A DNA stretch of 64,000 bases from Actinoplanes sandaracinus (GTDB lineage Bacteria; Actinomycetota; Actinomycetes; Mycobacteriales; Micromonosporaceae), in assembly GCF_030009775.1 (NCBI RefSeq), contig NZ_JASCTH010000014.1, positions 8,343-72,342 on the forward strand, given 5' to 3'. Numbering within the stretch: the first letter of the stretch is position 1; every line of letters starts with the position of its first letter. The notes beneath the pieces are model-generated. The model saw only the letters and a program-made list of their open reading frames with translations. It was not told the origin of the DNA and did not search any database. The position numbers were made by a program, and so were the translations under genes. This document shows positions 52,192 through 60,403 of the stretch, in pieces.

Positions 52192-53121
52192 TCAGCGGAC
52201 GATGTCGCCCCCGTCGAGAGCGGCCAGCTCAGCCCGGTTCGGCAGGCCCTCACAATCACCCGGAACGGTGACCGCGAACGCGCCCGCGGCGATCGCCGTC
52301 CGCAGTCGGCGCCCGGCGTCCGCCCCGGCCAGCCGCTCGGCCAGATAGCCGGCCACGAACGCGTCCCCGGCTCCGACCGTGTCGACGGCCGTCACCTTCA
52401 GAGCCGGGACCTCGAACCGCTCGCCGCCGATCAGAGCGACACAGCCCCGTGCCCCGTCCTTGACCACGACCTCGGTGGGGCCGAGCTTGGCCAGCCCGCC
52501 CACCGGGTCGTCGGCGTCGGTGAAGAGGGCCGCCTCCTCCGGGCCGGCGAACACCACGTCCGCCCGGCTGACCAGGTCACGCAGCACCGGAGCGGCGTCG
52601 GAACGGGACCACAGCTTGCCGCGGTAGTTCACGTCCACCGACACCGGCACCCCGGCCGCGCGGGCCTGTTCGACGACGTGGAAGACGGTCGCGCGGCAGC
52701 TGTCGCTCAGGGCCGGGGTGATGCCGGTGACGTGCACGATCCCGGCCGACTCGACCTCGGCGCGCGGCACGTCGGCGGGGACCAGACGGGACCCGGCGCT
52801 GCCGGCCCGGTGATAGTCGGCCTGGATGAACTGGCTGGACCGCTGGTAGCGGATCATCAAGCCGGTGTGCGCGTCGTCGGGGACGGCGAGGACCCGTACG
52901 CCCGAGGCCCGCAACCGCGCCGCGATGATCGCGCCCGTCGCGTCCGGCCCGAGACGTCCCAGCCAGGTCGCGGAACCGCCGAGGCGGGCGACGCCGATGG
53001 CCACGTTGCTCTCCGCGCCGGCGACGCCCAGGGTGAAGCCGCGGGCGTTGTCGAGCGGGCCGATCCCGTCCGCGACGAAGATGCCCATCGACTCGCCGAA
53101 GGTGAGGAGCCCGCCGCTCAT
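52192..53121 (-). CDS. kdgK: PfkB-family sugar kinase, probable 2-keto-3-deoxygluconate kinase
   Basis: 309 aa from ATG 53121. It starts LLTFGESMGIF, has GVAGAESNVAIGVARLGG and the PfkB signature with catalytic Asp in AVDTVGAGDAFVAGY. The motifs and the overlap with KDPG aldolase (ATGA) point to KDG kinase, which makes KDPG from 2-keto-3-deoxygluconate. It therefore feeds the aldolase encoded upstream in the same operon. Confidence 0.88.
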   Translation of the reverse strand: MSGGLLTFGESMGIFVADGIGPLDNARGFTLGVAGAESNVAIGVARLGGSATWLGRLGPDATGAIIAARLRASGVRVLAVPDDAHTGLMIRYQRSSQFIQADYHRAGSAGSRLVPADVPRAEVESAGIVHVTGITPALSDSCRATVFHVVEQARAAGVPVSVDVNYRGKLWSRSDAAPVLRDLVSRADVVFAGPEEAALFTDADDPVGGLAKLGPTEVVVKDGARGCVALIGGERFEVPALKVTAVDTVGAGDAFVAGYLAERLAGADAGRRLRTAIAAGAFAVTVPGDCEGLPNRAELAALDGGDIVR

Positions 53122-53756
53122 GATCGGGCGAAGGCGACGGCGTCGACCGCGCGGCGGGCCCGCGCGGCCAGGGCGGTGAGGCTGCCACCGGTAGCGGCGT
53201 CGCCGACCAGCGGGCCGCCCAGTCCGACCGCCACCGCCCCGGCGGTCAGCCACTTCGCGATGTCCTCCAGCCCGATGCCGCCGGTCGGCATGATCTTCAC
53301 GTCCGGCAGCGGGCCACGCAGATCCTTCAGATAGCCGGGGCCGAGCCCGCCGGCCGGGAACAGTTTGATCAGCGGGTGTCCGGCCCGGTGCGCGGCGAAG
53401 ACCTCGGTGGGGCTGAACGCCCCCGGGTAGAACGGCACCGGCTGCGGGCCGAGACCGCTGACCGGCGAGACGAGGAACGTCGCGCCGGCCTCGACGGCGG
53501 CCTTCGCGTCGTCGTCGGTCAGCACGGTGCCGGCGCCGATCACGACGCCGTCGGACAGCTGCCGGCGCAAGCCGGAGATCGCTTCCAGGGCGCCGCGCGA
53601 GGTCAGGGTGACCTCCAGGGCGGTGACGCCGGCGGCGACCAGGACGTCGGCCACCGCGGCGAATCCGTCGGCGGTCGGGGCACGGAGTACGGCGACGATC
53701 CCGCCGGCGGCGATGGTGGCGGAGACGGGATCGAGGGGAGCGCGTTGATCGGTCAC
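53118..53756 (-). CDS. eda: KDPG/KHG aldolase
   Basis: 212 aa from GTG 53756. Class I aldolase motifs are present: VTALEVTLTS (catalytic Glu region), VIGAGTVLTDDDA, the Schiff-base Lys in PLIKLFPAGGLGPGYLK and IMPTGGI. It cleaves 2-keto-3-deoxy-6-phosphogluconate to pyruvate and glyceraldehyde-3-phosphate. It is first in the operon with the KDG kinase, controlled by the upstream palindrome. The pathway serves uronate and pectin breakdown. Confidence 0.92.
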   Translation of the reverse strand: MTDQRAPLDPVSATIAAGGIVAVLRAPTADGFAAVADVLVAAGVTALEVTLTSRGALEAISGLRRQLSDGVVIGAGTVLTDDDAKAAVEAGATFLVSPVSGLGPQPVPFYPGAFSPTEVFAAHRAGHPLIKLFPAGGLGPGYLKDLRGPLPDVKIMPTGGIGLEDIAKWLTAGAVAVGLGGPLVGDAATGGSLTALAARARRAVDAVAFARS

Positions 53757-53773
53757 ACCTCGATCCTGCCCGA

Positions 53774-53787
53774 TGCAAACGTTTGCA
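53774..53787. promoter_or_regulatory. LacI-family-type operator, perfect 14-bp palindrome
   Basis: TGCAAACGTTTGCA lies 18 bp before the aldolase start. The central CG dyad and half-sites match operators of LacI-family sugar regulators. The regulator gene is not in the window. It also lies just beyond the stop of the 53807 gene. Confidence 0.75.
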
Positions 53788-53806
53788 GAAAGACCTCAGG
53801 CGCCGC

Positions 53807-54373
53807 TCAACGTGACTCCTGGCCCGGTTCGCTCAGTTCCGCGGCGCGACGCGGGCGGGCCCGCCCGTTCAGGGACGCCTTCGGTGGCGTGCCGACGATG
53901 CCGAGTTCGTCGCGGACCGCCGCCTCCAGTTGCTGCATCACCAGCGGCACCTGGGCGAGCAGCTCCAGGAAATGCGTCTGCGGCCGCACACCGACCACCC
54001 CGGCCGGATTCATCTCCCCGTGCAGGCGCTCCAGCTGCAGATGCACGGCCAGAGCCGCGCTGCGGACCGGCCCGGAGGCGAGCAACCGCACCGGCATCAG
54101 CGCCGGCCCGACCTGGTCCAGATAGACGATCGGGGGCGGTGGCTTCTCCCCCGCGTCGAAACTCGCCCGCAGCCGGTGAGTGGCGTGCTCGAAAGCGGCC
54201 AGCAGCCGGCAATAGGCTTCCTTGCGTTCCTCATACCACTGCCTGTCCCGGCGAGCCCGGTCAAGCAGGTCGTTGTTGCGTGCGGAGACCAGGTACGCCA
54301 CCACGGCACCGACCAGCGCGAACACGACCGCCACCACGGGCAGTCCCCACCACGGGATCTGAGACACCCGCAT
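53807..54373 (-). CDS. Membrane-anchored hypothetical protein
   Basis: 188 aa from ATG 54373. One N-terminal membrane helix (WWGLPVVAVVFALVGAVVAYLV) is followed by a basic helical stretch (DRARRDRQWYEERKEAYCRLLAAFEHATHRL) and a cytoplasmic helical domain with a repeated Leu pattern. Similar one-helix proteins are common in actinobacteria, without known function. It precedes the KDPG aldolase operon but the operator between them argues for separate control. Confidence 0.65.
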   Translation of the reverse strand: MRVSQIPWWGLPVVAVVFALVGAVVAYLVSARNNDLLDRARRDRQWYEERKEAYCRLLAAFEHATHRLRASFDAGEKPPPPIVYLDQVGPALMPVRLLASGPVRSAALAVHLQLERLHGEMNPAGVVGVRPQTHFLELLAQVPLVMQQLEAAVRDELGIVGTPPKASLNGRARPRRAAELSEPGQESR

Positions 54374-54512
54374 ACCGTATCGACCCGCGCGGCGTAGCGG
54401 TCTGTCAACCACACCCCTGAGCGAGCGTCGCGTCGATGGCCGGGCCGCCTCCACGGTCGCTCCGGCCGACCACTTCGGCCGGGCTCTCCTCGCCGGACAC
54501 CGGGTGGTGCGC

Positions 54513-54543
54513 TTGACCTCAACCTTCGTTGAACTTGCAGACT
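54513..54543 (+). promoter_or_regulatory. MerR/SoxR-type promoter of the quinone oxidoreductase gene
   Basis: A -35 TTGACC (54513-54518) is followed by a long spacer holding the inverted repeat TCAAC-CTTC-GTTGA. A 19-bp spacer puts a weak -10 (CAGACT) at 54538-54543, and a start point there would fall on or next to the ATG at 54552. The over-long spacer with a central dyad is the hallmark of MerR-family activation. The sequence is close to known SoxR boxes, but no soxR gene is in view. Confidence 0.6.
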
Positions 54544-54551
54544 TCCTCGCT

Positions 54552-55457
54552 ATGAGAGCAGCCGTGTTCGACAGCTACGGTCCACCCGAGGTCCTGCGCA
54601 TCGCCGATCTGCCCGATCCGTCGCCCGGCGAGGGCGAGGTGCTGGTGCGGGTACGCGCGGCCGGTGTCCAGCCGTTCGACGTCGCGGTACGCCGCGGCAT
54701 GATGCCGTGGGTGCAGGCGGCGTTCCCGCAGCAGCTCGGCCAGGAGTACGCCGGCGTGATCGAGCGGGTCGGCCCGGGCGTCGGCAACCTGCGGGTGGGC
54801 GACGCCGTGCTGGGTTCGACCATGCTCAACGCCGCCGCCGAGTTGCTGACCGTGCCGGCGGCGAACGTGGTCGCCAAGCCGGACAGCCTGGACTTCGCCG
54901 CCGCGGCGGGCCTGGTCGCGGCGTCACAGACGGCCACCGGCGCCCTGCTCGAACTCGACGTCACCGGCGACGACGTGCTGCTGGTGCACGCGGGTGCCGG
55001 CAGCGTCGGCACGGTCGCCGTTCAGGTCGCCCGCCGCGCCGGGACGACCGTGATCGGCACGGCCAGTCCCGGCAATCACGACCGGCTGCGGGCGATGGGC
55101 GCGATCGCTGTCCCGTACGGCGCTGATCTGGTCGAAGCCGTGCTGGCCACCGGCCTGAAGCCGACGGTGGCGCTGGACGCCGCCGGCGGCGAGGCGATCG
55201 CCCAGTCGCTCGCGCTGGGTGTCGCGCCGGACCGGGTCGGCACGATCGTCGATGACGAGGCCGCCGCGAAGCTGGGCACCCGGGTGGTCCGTGCGGGCCG
55301 TTCCCCGGCCCGGCTGGCCGAGGTGGTCGCCCTGGCCGCCGCGGGTGAGCTGGTGCTGCCGGTGCTGACGTTCCCGCTGGAGGCGGTGGCCGAGGCGCAC
55401 GCGGCGGTGGAGTCGCGGCACGCCCGCGGCAAGGTGGTCCTGACGGTCAGCGAGTGA
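54552..55457 (+). CDS. NADP-dependent quinone oxidoreductase-like protein (zinc-independent MDR)
   Basis: 301 aa. MRAAVFDSYGPPEVLRIADLPDPSPGEGEVLVRVRAAG, PQQLGQEYAGVIERVGPGV and the NADPH-binding VLLVHAGAGSVGTVAVQVARRAG mark the quinone oxidoreductase branch of medium-chain dehydrogenases. Zinc ligands are not evident. It lacks a ribosome site and starts 9 bp after the predicted -10, so the transcript is probably leaderless. The likely role is reduction of quinones or enones under redox stress. Confidence 0.88.
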   Translation: MRAAVFDSYGPPEVLRIADLPDPSPGEGEVLVRVRAAGVQPFDVAVRRGMMPWVQAAFPQQLGQEYAGVIERVGPGVGNLRVGDAVLGSTMLNAAAELLTVPAANVVAKPDSLDFAAAAGLVAASQTATGALLELDVTGDDVLLVHAGAGSVGTVAVQVARRAGTTVIGTASPGNHDRLRAMGAIAVPYGADLVEAVLATGLKPTVALDAAGGEAIAQSLALGVAPDRVGTIVDDEAAAKLGTRVVRAGRSPARLAEVVALAAAGELVLPVLTFPLEAVAEAHAAVESRHARGKVVLTVSE

Positions 55458-56331
55458 TCCACACCTGGAGCCCGTCGAGCAGCCGGGCCAGGCCGAACTC
55501 GAACAGGACGTCCATGTCGAACTCGAAGCCTTCGTCCAGGTGAATCAGCTGCTCGTAGTGCGGCGCCGGGTTCTGGGCGGCGAACCGTTCGAAGACGGAG
55601 CTCTGCCGTCGCATCCACTCGTCGTCGGTGAGCCCGGTGTCGCGCACCGCCTGTGCCTCCGGTTCGAGCGCGGTGGCCACGCCACGGATGAACGTGAAGA
55701 GCATCACGTGCGCCAGCATCCGGTCGGTGACGCCGAGCCCGGTCGGATGCAGCGCACCCATGATCCACTCGCCGAGCCGCAGCGCGTTGGGTGCCAATTG
55801 CGGCCGGGTCAGCGACATCGACGGCCCGAGCCACGGGTGCCGCTGGCAGACCGCCCACAGGGCGCGGGCGCAGGTGTCCAGATCGGCCCGCCAGTCGCCG
55901 CTGTACCGGGCGGGCACCCGCAGTTCGCCGAGCGCCGCGTCGATCATGGCGAGGATCAGGTCGTCGCGGCTCGGCACGTGCCGGTAGAGGGACATGGTCG
56001 CCACGTTCAGGCCGGTCGCGATCCGGCGCATGGAGAGTTCGGCGAGGCCGTCGCGGTCGGCGATGGCGATCGCCTCGGCGACGACGCGATCACGGCTGAG
56101 GTCGGTGTCCCTCGGGGGCGCGGGCCCGGCCACGACCGTGCCGACGCCGGGCCGGGCGACGGTCAGGCCGGCCTCTCGCAGGGCGGCGTGGGCCTTGGTG
56201 GCGGTGGCGACGGCGACGCCCCAGTCCCGGGTGATGGCACGGGCCGACGGCACCCGGTCACCGGGGCGCAGGGAGCCGTCCTCGATGCGCCGCCGGATGT
56301 CCGCGACGATCCGCTGATAGGGCGCGTCCAC
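55447..56331 (-). CDS. GntR-TetR fusion transcriptional regulator
   Basis: 294 aa from GTG 56331. Residues 1-70 form a GntR winged helix (IVADIRRRIEDGSLRPGDRVPSARAITRDWGVAVATATKAHAAL). Residues about 78-294 form a TetR protein: RRIATGLNVATMSLYRHVPSRDDLILAMID with the C-terminal TetR_C ligand domain. Each DNA-binding unit alone would suffice. Divergent from an FAD monooxygenase gene with a perfect palindrome between. The classic TetR-monooxygenase layout suggests drug or xenobiotic response. Confidence 0.88.
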   Translation of the reverse strand: MDAPYQRIVADIRRRIEDGSLRPGDRVPSARAITRDWGVAVATATKAHAALREAGLTVARPGVGTVVAGPAPPRDTDLSRDRVVAEAIAIADRDGLAELSMRRIATGLNVATMSLYRHVPSRDDLILAMIDAALGELRVPARYSGDWRADLDTCARALWAVCQRHPWLGPSMSLTRPQLAPNALRLGEWIMGALHPTGLGVTDRMLAHVMLFTFIRGVATALEPEAQAVRDTGLTDDEWMRRQSSVFERFAAQNPAPHYEQLIHLDEGFEFDMDVLFEFGLARLLDGLQVWITR

Positions 56332-56395
56332 GGTAGTACACCTGCTTTCCGTACTAGTGCGGTTACCTGATTTTCGCGCACGAACCTAGCCTCTA

Positions 56396-56409
56396 GTACA
56401 TCGATGTAC
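56396..56409. promoter_or_regulatory. 14-bp perfect palindrome between regulator and FAD monooxygenase
   Basis: GTACATCGATGTAC lies 23 bp before the monooxygenase start. A second GTAC-rich patch (TAGTACACC, CCGTACTAG) lies near 56335-56355 by the regulator start. It is the likely operator of the GntR-TetR fusion protein. Confidence 0.65.
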
Positions 56410-56432
56410 AGAGTACGCAGAGGAGCGGGGAC

Positions 56433-57614
56433 ATGCGCGTGTTGATCTCCGGTGCCGGCATCGCCGGGCCGGCTCTGGCGTTCTGGCTGCACCGGGCGGG
56501 AGCCTCGGTGACCGTGGTGGAGCGGACGGCGGCTCCACGGCCCGGCGGGCACGCGGTGGACGTGCGCGGCGTGGCCCGTACCGTCGTCGAGCGGATGGGC
56601 CTGCGCGAACGGATCCGGGAGCACCAGGTCGACGAGCGCGGTCTCGCCATCGTGGACGCCGCCGGCCGGCGGCTCGCCGAGATGCCGGCCGACGCGTTCG
56701 GCGGCGAGGGCGCCGTCGCCGAGATCGAGATCGCCCGCGGCGACCTGGCCCGGATCCTGCTGGACGCCACCGCCGGCGTCGACTACCGCTTCGGTGACCG
56801 GATCACCGGCATCGACGGCGCGGAGGTGACCTTCGCGAGCGGCGGCCGGGAACGGTACGACGTGATCGTCGGCGCCGACGGCGTCCACTCGGCCACCCGG
56901 CGGATGGTGTTCGGCCCGGACCAGCGGTTCGTCCGTTATCTCGGGGGCTACACCTCGTACTTCACCATGCCCGACCCGGGCGGCCTGGACCATTGGCTGC
57001 TGATGTACAACGCCCCCGGCGGGTTGGGGGCCTATCTGCGGCCGGAGAACGGCGGCACCGTGAAGGCGTCGCTGTCGTTCCTGCACCCGGAGCCCGCGTT
57101 CGACCGCGTCCCCCGAGCCGAGGCCGAGCGCCTGCTCACCGAGAGGCTCCAGGGCGGCGGGTGGCGGATCCCGGAGATGCTCGCCGCGATGCCGGAGGCT
57201 CCCGACTTCTACTTCGACTCACTCAACCAGGTGCGGGTGGACCGCTGGTGGCGGGATCGGGTGGTGCTGCTCGGCGACGCCGGATGGTGCGGGTCGCCGC
57301 TGGCCGGCCTGGGCAGCAGCATGAGCCTCGTCGGCGCCTACGTGCTGGCCGGTGAGCTCGCCGGGGCCACCGATCCGTCGCACGCCTTCGCGGCCTACCA
57401 GCGGGAGATGGCCGACTACGTGGCCGGTGGGCTGGAACTGCCGCCGGGCGGGATGCGGCTGGCCGCGCCGCGGAGCCGGGCGATGATCCGGCTCCGCGCG
57501 TTCTCGATGCGCATGATGACCCGCTGGCCGTCGAAGCAGCTCGCGGCCAAGCAGTTCGGCAAGGCCGAGGCGATCACGCTGCGCGACTACCCGTCGCCGG
57601 CTCAGCGCAGGTAG
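56433..57614 (+). CDS. FAD-dependent monooxygenase (PHBH/TetX-like)
   Basis: 393 aa. FAD-binding motifs are complete: VLISGAGIAGPALAFWLHRAG, IVGADGVHSATRRM and VVLLGDAGWCGSPLAGLGSS. This class hydroxylates aromatic or antibiotic substrates with NAD(P)H and O2; some members inactivate tetracyclines or rifamycins. No biosynthetic cluster surrounds it, and regulation by the divergent TetR-type protein suggests inducible detoxification. The ends overlap the amidase gene by 13 bp on the opposite strand. Confidence 0.9.
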   Translation: MRVLISGAGIAGPALAFWLHRAGASVTVVERTAAPRPGGHAVDVRGVARTVVERMGLRERIREHQVDERGLAIVDAAGRRLAEMPADAFGGEGAVAEIEIARGDLARILLDATAGVDYRFGDRITGIDGAEVTFASGGRERYDVIVGADGVHSATRRMVFGPDQRFVRYLGGYTSYFTMPDPGGLDHWLLMYNAPGGLGAYLRPENGGTVKASLSFLHPEPAFDRVPRAEAERLLTERLQGGGWRIPEMLAAMPEAPDFYFDSLNQVRVDRWWRDRVVLLGDAGWCGSPLAGLGSSMSLVGAYVLAGELAGATDPSHAFAAYQREMADYVAGGLELPPGGMRLAAPRSRAMIRLRAFSMRMMTRWPSKQLAAKQFGKAEAITLRDYPSPAQRR

Positions 57615-59773
57615 ACCAGCCCGTCCAGGACTACCGACGGCCGGCCCGTGGTGCCTTCGACCTGTGCCCGGACGGTGTGCGTGCCGCTGCTGCGCCACGT
57701 CCGCGTCCAGACCGCCTGCCGGTAGGCCGACGACGCCGACCGGAGATCCACGATGCCCTGGAACTCACCGTCCACATAGATCCGCACCCGCCCGGATCCG
57801 GCCGTCCGGCCGGCCACGAGCGCGGCCGAACTGCCGGTGAAGGTCCAGGTGAGCGACGCTCCGGCGGCCGAGGCGGCGACCGCCTCCGCGCCCAGATGCT
57901 CCTGGTCACGCACCGCCCGCCAGCTTCCGGTCCGCGGCGCCTCCGCCTCGGTCAGGAGCACGGGGGTACGGGTGACCGCATCGCTGGCCGAGTTCCCGGC
58001 CCGGTCGGTGGCCGTGACGGCCCAGGTCGCCGGGTCACCGAGCCGGGCCGTCGCGGTCAGTGCCCGGGTGGCGCCGGGCAGGTTTCCGGTGTCCGCCCCG
58101 CGCACGCGTACCGACGTCAGCCCGGACGTGTCGGAGGCCGCCCAGCCGATCCGTACCGGCGCGGTGGCCCCGACCGTCCCCTCCCGCAGCGAGACCAGGG
58201 GTGTCTCGCTGAAGGACGGGGCCACCGGGTCGGCGATCACCTGCGTGGTGGTGCTGGCGATCTTCCCGGAGAGGTGCACGCCCCGCACGGTGACGGTGTG
58301 TGTGCCGGGCTCCAGCCGGATCCCCGCCTGCCGGTGCCCGTTGCGCGCCGCCGCGGAGAGGCGGCCGTCCACCCACACCTCGAAGCGGTCCATCATCCGG
58401 GTCGCCGTGGTCAGGTCCCAGGCCGGCCCGGCCGGCCCTTTGGTGTAGTACTTCCCGCCGTGCTCGGTGGCGCCGTTCACCCCCCGGTACCGCAGCCCGG
58501 CCGGCGCCGCCCCGGCGACACCGCGGATCCAGGGGAGCTGGCTGTAGAGGGAATTGCCGGGGCACTCGGTACGCCCGGTGTCGCGGTGCCCCGAGATCCG
58601 GTGGAGGATCGCGGTCTGCCCGGCCGGGTACCGGTCGCTGCCGCCGGAGACCAGACCCACCTTGCCCAGCGGCGGATTGTTCCAGGCCCCGAGTTTGTAC
58701 GCGGCGAGCTGCGCCACCGAGGCCCGCGCCGCCGCCGGGACCGCGGTGGACCGGAAGTCGCCGATCACCGCGATGGCCGTGGCGTTCGCGTTGAATCCCA
58801 GGGTGTGCGCGCCGAGCACGGACCGGTGCACGCCGCCCGCGCGCCCCTCGAAGATCCGCCCGCACTTGTCGACCAGGAAGTTGTAGCCGATGTCGTTCCA
58901 GCCCTTGCTCTTGACCTGGTAGTTCTCGATGCCCCGCACGATGCTCGGGGACTGGGCGCAGTCGTAGGAGTTGCCGCTCGCCGTGTGGTGCACGAAGGCG
59001 ACGTGCACGGCCCCGGTGTATTCCGGCGGCTCCTCCACGATCGACTCGTCGGCGCCCCAGCCGGCCCGTGTCACCATCCGTGGCACCGGCCGCAGCGGCA
59101 GCACCAGGCCGGGCGTCTTCGCCTCCGTCCGCGCCGCCGGCTTCTGAGCGGCCGGCTTCTGAACGGCCGGCTTCTGAACGGCCGGCTTCTGAACGGCCGG
59201 CTTCTGGATCGCCATGAGCCGATAGGCGGAGCCGCTCCGCGGCGCGTCCGGATTGATCAGGTCCACCCGGAGCCCGTCCGGCAGTTCGGCTGCACCGGCG
59301 GCGACGACCCGGGCCTGCACCCCGTCGGACGGCCCCACCCAGAGCGGGTCACTGGCGCCGCGCACACCCGGCCCACCGGCGGAGGCGTCCGGGTTGTCGG
59401 TCTCCAGTGGCTGCCACGGTGCCCACGTCCCGGTGTCGAGGCGCCGGGTCCGCACCTCGATGGCGGCGGACGGCCCGGATCGCGGGTCGGCCCAGGTGAC
59501 ACCGACCAGGCTGAACGGATCCGTCACCCGCTGGGCGAGCTCGGCGGTCCGCGGCCGGCCGGCGGTGCGCGCCGAGACCAGGCGCATCCGGCCCGTCGCC
59601 TCCGGGGACCGCTCGGTCAGGGCGAAGGTCTGCAGGACCGGACCGGTCCGGCCGGCCGGTGCCGTGGTGACGGGCGGCTGGACCGCGGCTCCGCCGGCGA
59701 TCGCCACGGCCACCGCCGGGGTGGCGGCGACCAGGGCTGCGACGAGACGTGCGGTGAGCCGGTTGCGGCGCAT
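57602..59773 (-). CDS. Secreted N-acetylmuramoyl-L-alanine amidase (PGRP type), repeat-containing
   Basis: 723 aa. A signal peptide precedes an N-terminal domain, a five-times repeated KPAVQ-type linker, then the amidase_2/PGRP domain: VTRAGWGADESIV, FVHHTASGNSYDC, GWNDIGYNFLVDKCGRIFEGRAGG, ISGHRDTGRTECPGNSLY. The zinc ligands (HHT, HRD, and Cys) are present. The C-terminus has two or three Ig-like/FnIII domains and a carbohydrate-binding-like beta domain. It should cleave the MurNAc-L-Ala bond in peptidoglycan, outside the cell. Confidence 0.9.
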   Translation of the reverse strand: MRRNRLTARLVAALVAATPAVAVAIAGGAAVQPPVTTAPAGRTGPVLQTFALTERSPEATGRMRLVSARTAGRPRTAELAQRVTDPFSLVGVTWADPRSGPSAAIEVRTRRLDTGTWAPWQPLETDNPDASAGGPGVRGASDPLWVGPSDGVQARVVAAGAAELPDGLRVDLINPDAPRSGSAYRLMAIQKPAVQKPAVQKPAVQKPAAQKPAARTEAKTPGLVLPLRPVPRMVTRAGWGADESIVEEPPEYTGAVHVAFVHHTASGNSYDCAQSPSIVRGIENYQVKSKGWNDIGYNFLVDKCGRIFEGRAGGVHRSVLGAHTLGFNANATAIAVIGDFRSTAVPAAARASVAQLAAYKLGAWNNPPLGKVGLVSGGSDRYPAGQTAILHRISGHRDTGRTECPGNSLYSQLPWIRGVAGAAPAGLRYRGVNGATEHGGKYYTKGPAGPAWDLTTATRMMDRFEVWVDGRLSAAARNGHRQAGIRLEPGTHTVTVRGVHLSGKIASTTTQVIADPVAPSFSETPLVSLREGTVGATAPVRIGWAASDTSGLTSVRVRGADTGNLPGATRALTATARLGDPATWAVTATDRAGNSASDAVTRTPVLLTEAEAPRTGSWRAVRDQEHLGAEAVAASAAGASLTWTFTGSSAALVAGRTAGSGRVRIYVDGEFQGIVDLRSASSAYRQAVWTRTWRSSGTHTVRAQVEGTTGRPSVVLDGLVYLR
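59136..59210 (-). repeat. Five tandem 15-bp repeats inside the amidase gene
   Basis: The unit GCCGGCTTCTGAACG (plus strand) is repeated with one change in the first and three in the last copy. It encodes the Q-K-P-A-V linker repeat before the amidase domain. Copy number is likely to vary between strains. Confidence 0.9.
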
Positions 59774-59885
59774 GTGAACTCCCCCGGCCCCCGGCGGAAG
59801 GGATCATTTCGGGATGCGCCGGGACCAAGGAACACCATGCCGGGAACTACTGGGGCAGGTGGGACATTTGTGAAAAAAAGTCAGA

Positions 59886-60377
59886 TTATTGATTGGCCGC
59901 CCAGATCGCGGCGTTCAGCGCGGTGGCGAAGGTGACCCACGCCCAATACGGCAGCAGCAACCCGGCCGCCACGGGAGAGATCGGCCGGAACTTCCCCACC
60001 GTGACACCGATCAACACCCAGAGAACCACGATGTCCAGCAGAGCGAGCCCGTATTGCCCGAACCCGAAGAAGATCGGCGTCCAGATCGCGTTCAGCACCA
60101 GCTGTGCCGCGTACCAGTTGAGGGCGGGCGACCAGCCGGCCCGCCTCCACACCAGCCAGCCGCTAACCGCGATCATGGCGTAGAGCACCGTCCAGACCGG
60201 CCCGAACACCGCCGACGGCGGCGCCCAGGACGGCTGGTTCAGACTCCGGTACTCATCGGCGGTCCCGGCCACCCCGAGTCCACCGAGGAGCGCGGCCACG
60301 GCCACCGCCGCCCCGAACCCGGCCAGCGCCAACCAGGGCGACATCGACCCGCGTCCACGCATCACATGACTGGTCAT
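59886..60377 (-). CDS. TspO/MBR family membrane protein
   Basis: 163 aa with five membrane helices. Family motifs YRSLNQPSWAPPSAVFGPVWTVLYAMIAVSGWLVW, LNAIWTPIFFGFGQYGLALLDIVVL and the final LLPYWAWVTFATALNAAIW are clear. TspO proteins bind tetrapyrroles and sterol-like ligands and affect stress responses. It is monocistronic, with the TetR-type gene lying 27 bp upstream of its start in the leftward direction. Confidence 0.93.
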   Translation of the reverse strand: MTSHVMRGRGSMSPWLALAGFGAAVAVAALLGGLGVAGTADEYRSLNQPSWAPPSAVFGPVWTVLYAMIAVSGWLVWRRAGWSPALNWYAAQLVLNAIWTPIFFGFGQYGLALLDIVVLWVLIGVTVGKFRPISPVAAGLLLPYWAWVTFATALNAAIWAANQ

Positions 60378-60403
60378 ACCGAGCGGGTTACCCCCGATTC
60401 CGG

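Noticed and set aside
57677..59935. Plus-strand frame of 752 codons antisense to the amidase
   Set aside because: Arg/Gly/Pro/His-rich composition without domains; antisense shadow.
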